Shown here one piece after another: positions 57,201 to 64,000 of a stretch of DNA of 64,000 nt; the first letter of the stretch is position 1, and every line of letters begins with the position of its first letter. The notes below the pieces were generated by a model. It did not search any database. It had not been told where the DNA came from and worked only from the letters and a program-made list of their open reading frames with translations. A program made the translations under genes and the position numbers. The DNA lies in contig JAIXTI010000081.1 in assembly GCA_027484025.1 (NCBI GenBank), positions 124,001 to 188,000 on the forward strand, in the 5' to 3' direction. This stretch comes from a bacterium. GTDB taxonomy: Bacteria > Gemmatimonadota > Gemmatimonadetes > Gemmatimonadales > Gemmatimonadaceae.

Positions 57201-58409
57201 TTACTTGAGATTCGTGTTGGCGCCGATCTCTTCGAGGCTGATGGGCACGCACGTGCTGCGTCCCTGCAGCGCCGTGTTGCGACCGCTGGCGAGCCAGCGA
57301 CGCAAATCCCACAAGCGACGGCCTTCGAGCCACAACACCGCGCCACGCTCACGCATGAGGATCGTCCACGCGGCATCGACCGTGGTCGCAGTCAACGCCG
57401 GCAACGACGACACCGCGCGCTCCTGATTGATGAACAGCATGGCGTTCGTCACGTCGTTCGCGCGCAACGCGGCTTCGGCGCGGATGAGCAGCATTTCGGT
57501 GCCGCGCGCCAGCGCCACCGGGTCACCGAGCGCGATGTACTTCCGCTGGCGGAAGAAGCGCGTGGCACCATCTTGACCCGTCTGGAAACCGCCGGTTGCC
57601 GTGCGCACCGTGTCGTACGGCACGCGCGTATCGCGGTCGGCCACCCACACCGTGTTGAACACCGTGACTTCGCGACGATTGATCGTCTGATTGGCGAGGT
57701 CGAGGTTCTCACGCGCGGTGTTCGTGGAGAAGACCGCGTTGTGGCGGAACGTGGCAGGAACCAGTGCGGCATCAGCCACCGCGGCATCCCACTTGTTCTG
57801 CCACGCCAGCACCTGAGCACGTCCCGAGAGCGCCGCGTTGAGGAGCGCCGTGTTGTTCTGCGCGCGCGCGAGGGTGATCGCCCGCGTGAACAGGCTCTCG
57901 GCACGGACGAAGTGCTCCGCGCTGGGCAGCTTCGGCCCACCATCGATGGTGGTCTCACACACGTTTTCGCCAAGGAAACGGTTGGCAAAGCCGGCGTAGA
58001 GATACGCACGAATGGTAAGCGGGTTGGTTTCGAACCCTGTACCAAGCACCGTCCGCATGCGCACCAATCCGTTCTCTGCCACCCAGCGGGCGGTGTGCAT
58101 ACGGGCCCAATCGCCGTTCACATCTTCCGGGCGAATGACGCCAGTAGCGAACTGCCGCTCGGCCGCAAAGTTGCCGGAGTGCACCAACTCGAGCCCGGCG
58201 AGCGATCCGCGGGTAAGATAGTTGCCCATGGCATTGGACAGGTCACCGCCCATGCCGTTCACCAGCGCGGGCATGGCCGAGGCGTTGTTCAGGTCGTCGT
58301 CGAGCAGCGGTCCCGGATTGGTGACCGTGAAGTCGCAGGCGCCGAGGACAACGCTGGCGGCGACCGCTGCACCGATCGCGCGTCGGGTTTTCGTGAGGAG
58401 TGTAGGCAT
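57201..58409 (-). CDS. RagB/SusD family nutrient-uptake outer membrane lipoprotein
   Basis: MPTLLTKTRRAIGAAVAASVVLGACDFTVTNPGPLLDDDLNN; C-term ERGAVLWLEGRRLWDLRRW typical of RagB/SusD. Confidence 0.93.
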   Translation of the reverse strand: MPTLLTKTRRAIGAAVAASVVLGACDFTVTNPGPLLDDDLNNASAMPALVNGMGGDLSNAMGNYLTRGSLAGLELVHSGNFAAERQFATGVIRPEDVNGDWARMHTARWVAENGLVRMRTVLGTGFETNPLTIRAYLYAGFANRFLGENVCETTIDGGPKLPSAEHFVRAESLFTRAITLARAQNNTALLNAALSGRAQVLAWQNKWDAAVADAALVPATFRHNAVFSTNTARENLDLANQTINRREVTVFNTVWVADRDTRVPYDTVRTATGGFQTGQDGATRFFRQRKYIALGDPVALARGTEMLLIRAEAALRANDVTNAMLFINQERAVSSLPALTATTVDAAWTILMRERGAVLWLEGRRLWDLRRWLASGRNTALQGRSTCVPISLEEIGANTNLK

Positions 58410-61381
58410 CAGAAGTTCGTCCTCACGCTGAAGAGGAACGTGCGGTAGGGCGGGAAGTTGTAGTAGTCGCGACGCGAGAACGTGCTGGTGGCCTGGTCGG
58501 CGACTTCCGGATCGGTGCCGGTGTAGTTGGTGCTGCGGAAGAGATTGCGACCGGCGAAGGACACGGTCATGCTGCGAGCGCCCGGCGTGAAGCGCTTCGG
58601 CACGTCGTACGCGACGGAGATGTTGCGCACCTTGAAGAAGTCGGCGCTCTCCACCCAATAGCTGTAGTCGCGTTCGGCGGCGTTGATGGAGCAACGCATG
58701 CGGTCCTTCGCGTTCACCGTGGCCAACGCCGACGCATCGCCCGCGGCCGCGGCACGCAAGGCCCGCTGCGCGGCGAAGCACGGCTGCCAGATGCCCAACC
58801 CGGCGTTCTGGAAACCGTTGGCGTTGAGCAGATGTCCACCACGCTGGAATTCACCAACCACTTCGAACGACAGGTTGTTGAACAGCGACAGCGTCAACGA
58901 CGGATTGATGATCTTGTCGGCGAACGTCTGCCCGAGGAACTCACCGTCCACGATGACCGGCGTTTCGAAGGCGTCCGGGTTCTGCACCTTGCGACCGACG
59001 TACGCGGGCAGCGGCAGTCCTTCCTGCACATAGCTGCGCGACAACGCGTCGATGGTCAGGATGCGACCGCCGAGGTCCACCGCTTCACCCTGCATCTTGG
59101 TGAACTGTACACGCGCCTCGAGCTTGGCCCAGCTCGTCAGGTCGAGGTTGCTCGTGGCCTGCACTTCGAAGCCGGTGTTCTTGATCGACCCGACGTTCTC
59201 GGGCTGATTGGCGCTGAAGCCATTCGACGGCGGATACGCGACGTTGATGATGGCGTCGTTGGTGCGCGCGTTGAAGTAGGTGAAGACGAGACCGAAACGA
59301 CCGTTGAGAAGGCCGGCGTCGAAGCCCACTTCGGTTTCGCGCGTGCGCTCGGGGCCGAGGTTCGGATTGCCCAGCTGTCCGGGCGTGAACGCCGACAGTC
59401 CGCCTTCGGCGGCAATCGGGTTCCAGGTACGGGTCGCGTCGAAGGCGCCCGGTGCCTTGCCCGACTCACCAATCGCGCCGCGCAACTTGAACGTTTCGAT
59501 GAGCTTGGTGGGCCAGAACGATTCTTCGGAGAGCACCCACGAGCCGCTCACCTTGGGGTACGTCTGCAGGCCGAAGCTCTGGCCGAAGGCGCTATTGCCG
59601 TCCACGCGCGCGCCGGCGGTGATGAACAGCTTGTCGCGCCAGCCGATCATCTGCTGAGCAAACAGACCGGCGTTGATCACGCGCTGCTGGTTGACGTCGG
59701 TGATCTGACGCAGCGACGCCGAGATGAGCGTGGGAATACCAGGTCCGGCAAAGTTGTCGCCGCGCAACTCGGTGGAGTTGAGACGGCTGTCGAACAGCTG
59801 AGCGCCGAACGACGTGGTGCCGACGAAGTTCTTCGAGTACGTCTGCTTCCACGTGGTCGCGTAGTCGACCGTGATGAGCTGACGATTCCACAACGTCTGG
59901 AAGTACTGCCCCGTGGGCGTGCGCGGATAGCCGAACGGGTTGATCGTGCGCTGATCGGTGCTGTTGTAATCGATACCAACGGCGAGACGATTGGTCAGCT
60001 GCTCGAACGGCGTCCACGTGGCGGTACCGCCCACGATGAAGTGATCGCCGCCAATCGTGTTCGACTTGGAGAACATCGTGTCGTTCACCACGCAGGTCAC
60101 CGTCGGCGTGCTGCAGCCGCCGCCACGGAAGTTCGATCCGGGGCCGCGCGAGATGTTGAGCAGAATGGCGTCGGCGCTGTTACCGTCGGAGATCATCGCC
60201 GTGTTGCGACGCTGCCAGCTGCTGTTGAGCGCGAGCGTGATCGTCTTGGTCGGCGCGAAACCGAGATTGGTGCGAAGGCCACCCGTGCGGTTGTTGCCCA
60301 CACGCAGCACGCCTTCTTCATTTTCGAGATTACCCGAGATGGCGTAGTTGATGCCGCCACTGGCACCACGCACACCCAGGGAGTAGCGGCCGAGGTAGCC
60401 GTTCTGCAACCACGAGCCGCTGGCGGGGCAGGTGGAATCTTCGAAGGGCACGCCGGCCGCGTCTACCATGTTGGGGCCACGGCACTGCTTGAGGAACATG
60501 CCGGTGGGGTCCGACGCCGGGCCGAACTCGCCCATGCTGTTGATACCGCCCGAGGCATCGAGCGTCCACGACGCGGCGCCATCACGGCCACGCTTCGTGA
60601 AGATCTGGATCACACCACCGGAAGCTTCGGTGCCGTACAGCGTGGTAGCGGCCGGTCCCTTCACGACTTCGATGCGCTCGATGTCCGAGGCCGGAATGTC
60701 GTTGAGCGGCGACACCGACTGACGCGACGACACGCCCGTGGGCGAGTTGCCGTTGAAGATTCGAATACCGTCGACGTAGATGAGCGGACGGTTGCCCTGC
60801 GTGATGGAGTTCACGCCGCGCAAGCGGATCGTACCGCCAGCGCCCGGCGTGCCGCCGTTCTGGAGCACCGTGACGCCCGTCGAGCGTCCCTGCAGAATCT
60901 GCTGCGTGTTGCCGACGCCGGCCTTTTCGAAGTCCTTGCTGCTGACCGTCGTCACGGCGTTGCCGACTTCTTTCTTGCGCTCTTCACCGGTGGCCGTGAC
61001 GACCAGGCCGGCGAGGGAGACGCTGCTCTTGGCGAGGACGAAGTTGATGGTCGCGGGCGCGGTCGCCGAGACGACGACGGTGCGCGTCTGCTGCAGATAC
61101 CCGATGCGGCGAACCGTGATGGTTTGCGAGCCGCTTGGCACACTCGTGATGGTGAAACGACCATCATCGCCAGTGGCGCGGCCGAGCGTGGTACCGTTGA
61201 TCGTGACTTGGGCCGCCGTGATGGGCTGGCCGTTTTCGGCGTCGGTGACGCGGCCGGTGACGCTACCGGTGGACTGCGCGTGTAGCGCCGTCGCACCGCT
61301 GAGAAGCAGGACGAACGCCGGCACCAGGGCATGGGCCAACGATCGCCACGCGCCTGTCCGGCGCTTGAACGATGGGATCAC
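58409..61381 (-). CDS. SusC/RagA family TonB-linked outer membrane protein
   Basis: CarboxypepD_reg-like GSVTGRVTDAENGQPITAAQVTINGTTLGRATGDDGRF; plug VLQNGGTPGAGGTIRLRGVNSITQGNRPLIYVDGIRI; C-terminal YRTFLFSVRTNF; GTG start. Confidence 0.95.
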   Translation of the reverse strand: MIPSFKRRTGAWRSLAHALVPAFVLLLSGATALHAQSTGSVTGRVTDAENGQPITAAQVTINGTTLGRATGDDGRFTITSVPSGSQTITVRRIGYLQQTRTVVVSATAPATINFVLAKSSVSLAGLVVTATGEERKKEVGNAVTTVSSKDFEKAGVGNTQQILQGRSTGVTVLQNGGTPGAGGTIRLRGVNSITQGNRPLIYVDGIRIFNGNSPTGVSSRQSVSPLNDIPASDIERIEVVKGPAATTLYGTEASGGVIQIFTKRGRDGAASWTLDASGGINSMGEFGPASDPTGMFLKQCRGPNMVDAAGVPFEDSTCPASGSWLQNGYLGRYSLGVRGASGGINYAISGNLENEEGVLRVGNNRTGGLRTNLGFAPTKTITLALNSSWQRRNTAMISDGNSADAILLNISRGPGSNFRGGGCSTPTVTCVVNDTMFSKSNTIGGDHFIVGGTATWTPFEQLTNRLAVGIDYNSTDQRTINPFGYPRTPTGQYFQTLWNRQLITVDYATTWKQTYSKNFVGTTSFGAQLFDSRLNSTELRGDNFAGPGIPTLISASLRQITDVNQQRVINAGLFAQQMIGWRDKLFITAGARVDGNSAFGQSFGLQTYPKVSGSWVLSEESFWPTKLIETFKLRGAIGESGKAPGAFDATRTWNPIAAEGGLSAFTPGQLGNPNLGPERTRETEVGFDAGLLNGRFGLVFTYFNARTNDAIINVAYPPSNGFSANQPENVGSIKNTGFEVQATSNLDLTSWAKLEARVQFTKMQGEAVDLGGRILTIDALSRSYVQEGLPLPAYVGRKVQNPDAFETPVIVDGEFLGQTFADKIINPSLTLSLFNNLSFEVVGEFQRGGHLLNANGFQNAGLGIWQPCFAAQRALRAAAAGDASALATVNAKDRMRCSINAAERDYSYWVESADFFKVRNISVAYDVPKRFTPGARSMTVSFAGRNLFRSTNYTGTDPEVADQATSTFSRRDYYNFPPYRTFLFSVRTNF

Positions 61382-61518
61382 TTGAGGAGGGATTGAGAGG
61401 AGGGGGCAGCGGCCGGACCCCAAAGGATCACGGCGCGCCCCCCAACGTTGACGGGTCCTGCCGTCGATGTGAAGCCGGGTGCCCAAAAAGGCGGCGGCGC
61501 CGTCGTTACAAGCGCGCG

Positions 61519-63384
61519 CTATGGAATGAGGGGGCGCGTCCGGACCGCACTGAGCGCGAGCTTCATGGCGGAAATGAGCTGCGCTTCACTAAATGGCTTG
61601 GCCACGAACGGCGCCTCGGGCGCGTCGGGTTCGTCGGTGAATGCATCGGCTTCGTAGCCGGACATGTACACCACCGCCAGCTGCGGATCGCGGGCGCGAA
61701 GCAGTCGGGCGAGGGTCCGCCCGTTGTCCCCTGGCATCACGATATCCGTCAGCAGCAGCTGAACGGGCGTGTCCTGCTGCTGGTGCAAACGCAGCGCCTC
61801 TTCGGCATCCCCCGCCTCGAGGACCCCGAACCCCTTCTTTTGCAGGAGGCGAACGGCGACGCGCCGTACGAGCAGGTCGTCGTCGACCACCAGGGCGCGG
61901 ACATTGCTGAACTCTCCTGTGGTGATCGAGAGTGAAGGGTCCAGTGCGGCGGTCCCGCCGCCCGGCGACACCGGCAACAGCAACTCGAAGCGGGCGCCCT
62001 TGCCCGGTGTGCTCTCCACGCGAATATCCCCATTGGCCTGCATCACGGCGCCGTGCACAATGGACAGGCCGAGCCCCGTACCACGCTCCAGTCCCTTGGT
62101 GGTAAAGAACGGTTCGAACAAGCGCGCCTGAATCGACACGTCCATTCCCGACCCGTTGTCCTCCACCGTCATGCGGACCGCGTCGGCGCCCCGCAGCATT
62201 CCGGGGGCGGCGGCCACATGCACGGCAATTTCGCCGCGACCATCCGGTAACGCGTCCGATGCATTGATGACCAGGTTCACCAACGCCTGTTCCACCCGCT
62301 CTGGATCGGCCAACACCAGTGGGACGTCATCGGCCAAGTGAAACGTGAGTCGCGCCTGCGGGGCCACCTGACGCAGCAGATACCGTTGCATGGCGCGCAC
62401 ACGAGCCACCAGATCGACTGGCACCGGGCGTACTCGCTCCCGGCGTGCAAAGGTGAGCAGCTGCTTGGTCAATGCAGACGCGCGTGTAGCGGTACTTTCG
62501 ATCTCCCCCAGCTCTTCACGGCATGCTTCCCCATCGGCGATCCGCATTCTCGCCAATTGGGCGTTCCCCAGAATGGTGGTGAGCATGTTGTTGAAGTCGT
62601 GCGCCACACCGCCGGCAAGCCGACCAATGCTGTCCAGATGGTCACGCGCGGCCAGCTCGGCCTCGAGGCGCCGCTGCTCACGTTCGGCCAGCACCGACCG
62701 CTGGCGCAACCAGTCGAACAGCAACACAATCGAGCCCATCGCGACCATGATGAGAACGATGTTCTCCGTTGCCGCCGAAGCGGCGGCCTCCGGTGGACCG
62801 GCCTGGACGAAGGCCGCGAGATTCCACCACTGCTTGAGCGCGTAGGCACCGAAGCCGAGCGATGCCAGCTGTCGCGCCGAGGTAAGCTCGTCCTCCTTCT
62901 CCCGCAGCAGCCCCCACGCGACAAACCCGAATGCGATCGCGAAGGATACGGTACTCGAGAACATGAGGAGCGCGAGCCGCAACACGTTCGGGCTTGTTGC
63001 CGACGTGGAGAAGAAGGAGAGAGGCATGAAGACGGCCGCCAGCCAAAGGGCCCAACGGCCGGGCGAGTAGACCGTCTTGCCGCCCTTGGACAGGCTGAGC
63101 ATCCCCGACACCAGATACGGCAGCGTACCGAGTGCGACCCCGACGCCCAGCATGGAAAGGAGGCGACGGTCCAGCGAGCTTGACGGGGTCCCCATCGCGC
63201 GCAAGGCGGCGGAGTAGCTCACGACGATCATGCGGGTGGTCCACAAGCCCCACCCGATGGCCAGGTCGCGCATTGGCGGCAAGCGATACGTACGCCAGAG
63301 ACGATACAGAATGAGCGCCATCAGCGCGGTGAACGGCGCCTGGAGCTGCAACGTGGTCGCAATACTGGCGAAGAAAGACGGCAT
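61519..63384 (-). CDS. Hybrid sensor histidine kinase / response regulator with N-terminal membrane domain
   Basis: Multi-TM N-term; LAGGVAHDFNNMLTTILGNAQL H-box; VEDNGSGMD...TKGLERGTGLGLSIVHGAVMQANGDI; C-terminal REC VVDDDLLVRRVAVRLLQKKGF...LLLTDIVMPGDNG. Confidence 0.95.
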   Translation of the reverse strand: MPSFFASIATTLQLQAPFTALMALILYRLWRTYRLPPMRDLAIGWGLWTTRMIVVSYSAALRAMGTPSSSLDRRLLSMLGVGVALGTLPYLVSGMLSLSKGGKTVYSPGRWALWLAAVFMPLSFFSTSATSPNVLRLALLMFSSTVSFAIAFGFVAWGLLREKEDELTSARQLASLGFGAYALKQWWNLAAFVQAGPPEAAASAATENIVLIMVAMGSIVLLFDWLRQRSVLAEREQRRLEAELAARDHLDSIGRLAGGVAHDFNNMLTTILGNAQLARMRIADGEACREELGEIESTATRASALTKQLLTFARRERVRPVPVDLVARVRAMQRYLLRQVAPQARLTFHLADDVPLVLADPERVEQALVNLVINASDALPDGRGEIAVHVAAAPGMLRGADAVRMTVEDNGSGMDVSIQARLFEPFFTTKGLERGTGLGLSIVHGAVMQANGDIRVESTPGKGARFELLLPVSPGGGTAALDPSLSITTGEFSNVRALVVDDDLLVRRVAVRLLQKKGFGVLEAGDAEEALRLHQQQDTPVQLLLTDIVMPGDNGRTLARLLRARDPQLAVVYMSGYEADAFTDEPDAPEAPFVAKPFSEAQLISAMKLALSAVRTRPLIP

Positions 63385-63433
63385 GTTTGAAATGACAGCC
63401 TGAACTATCCGCCCACCAGTGATCCAACGGAAA

Positions 63434-63461
63434 AAGTCGCCGTCGTTACCGACGGCGACTT
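63434..63461 (-). terminator. Rho-independent terminator downstream of the susD-like gene at the right edge
   Basis: AAGTCGCCGTCGttacCGACGGCGACTT with a T5 tract on the minus strand. Confidence 0.82.
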
Positions 63462-63490
63462 CGTTTTCCGAATCAATCCAAACAGGTAGG

Positions 63491-64000
63491 TCAGCCTGGG
63501 CAACGCGGCAACGTCACCGGGCACCGTTCCGGATCACGCGCCGGTGCGCTGCCTTGCGCACCCGGGCCACCAAAGGTGTACAACGGCAATTGCAGCGTCT
63601 GCAACTCCCGCCCCGGAATGGGGAAGTGAATGGGAGTTCCTTCGGGCAACGTCTGCCAGCCCCGCGCGTCCAGGAACGCAATCACGCCGTTCGTGCCGAG
63701 TCCTTCGATGCCCTTCTCGTAGCGCAGCGCATCCCAGAGGCTCCCGCAGTCGCCGTTTTCCTTGCGCGGGACGCACCCGGGTTCATTGGCCGGGCCCTCG
63801 AGAGTGAGCGGGGGCAACTGCCCATTCGCCACGCGTGCTTTGTTGATAAGTGGTACGGCTTCGGCGGCGCGTCCAAGTCGAATGAGCGCTTCGGCCTTGA
63901 GCAGATCCATCTCGGCGACCGACATGGCCAGCTGCTGCCCCGTTTGCCACGTCAGATCGACCCCGTTGCGCAGGTAGAAATAGTGCGACCAGCGGTAGGT
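63491..64000 (-). CDS. RagB/SusD family lipoprotein, C-terminal part (runs off window)
   Basis: Reading frame extends beyond the ORF-track Met: ...WSHYFYLRNGVDLTWQTGQQLAMSVAEMDLLKAEALIRLGRAAEAVPLINKARVANGQLPPLT; WDALRYEKGIEG. Confidence 0.82.
   Translation of the reverse strand, partial: TYRWSHYFYLRNGVDLTWQTGQQLAMSVAEMDLLKAEALIRLGRAAEAVPLINKARVANGQLPPLTLEGPANEPGCVPRKENGDCGSLWDALRYEKGIEGLGTNGVIAFLDARGWQTLPEGTPIHFPIPGRELQTLQLPLYTFGGPGAQGSAPARDPERCPVTLPRCPG

Noticed and set aside
55105-57333. 742 aa minus-strand ORF antisense to transketolase
   Set aside because: Composition (RRRR/VVADHDRV) is a high-GC antisense artefact; the plus strand encodes an unambiguous transketolase.
58832-61285. 817 aa plus-strand ORF antisense to SusC
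   Set aside because: Low-complexity Arg/Glu/Val-rich frame with no domain motifs; opposite strand is a clear SusC.
1-64000. CRISPR arrays, rRNA/tRNA genes, integrases, transposases, prophage or known defence systems
   Set aside because: No regularly spaced direct repeats with spacers, no conserved RNA gene signatures and no such protein motifs were recognised; nearly all of the window is ordinary CDS.

Overview
This is a gene-dense, high-GC bacterial chromosomal window with about 50 supported CDSs. SusC/SusD pairs, Tat-exported enzymes and a fused ccoNO suggest a Gemmatimonadota-like genome; that taxonomy is inference only. Recognisable blocks, left to right: an RND efflux operon (permease/adaptor/TolC) with an adjacent TetR regulator and candidate shared operators; tandem paralogous NAD-dependent epimerases, one cytosolic and one with a Tat leader; an olsB/olsA-like acyltransferase pair; a DUF411 protein and a His-rich membrane MCP next to a complete cbb3 oxidase locus (ccoNO fusion-Q-P-G-H-SafE-I-S) with a mono-heme CcoP; a Ser/Thr kinase; an imelysin/di-heme peroxidase fusion lipoprotein plus a PhoX-like lipoprotein, divergent from an unusual sigma-region-2-like/TM/FecR/STN-like fusion; an HDOD protein; glyoxylate/hydroxypyruvate metabolism genes; HrpB; a duplicated S41-like lipoprotein; AlaX-like editing protein; transketolase; SusC/SusD; and a hybrid histidine kinase. 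The most interesting unexplained items are (1) two ~188-189 bp long-inverted-repeat elements placed just after stop codons, (2) the sigma-like/FecR fusion with an ambiguous N-terminus carrying CxxCxxCxxC and an interlocked inverted-repeat leader, and (3) GGGGTCAGA-core REP-like repeats in two arrangements. No CRISPR array, rRNA, tRNA, integrase or transposase was recognised. All family calls come from reading motifs; no database search was run.
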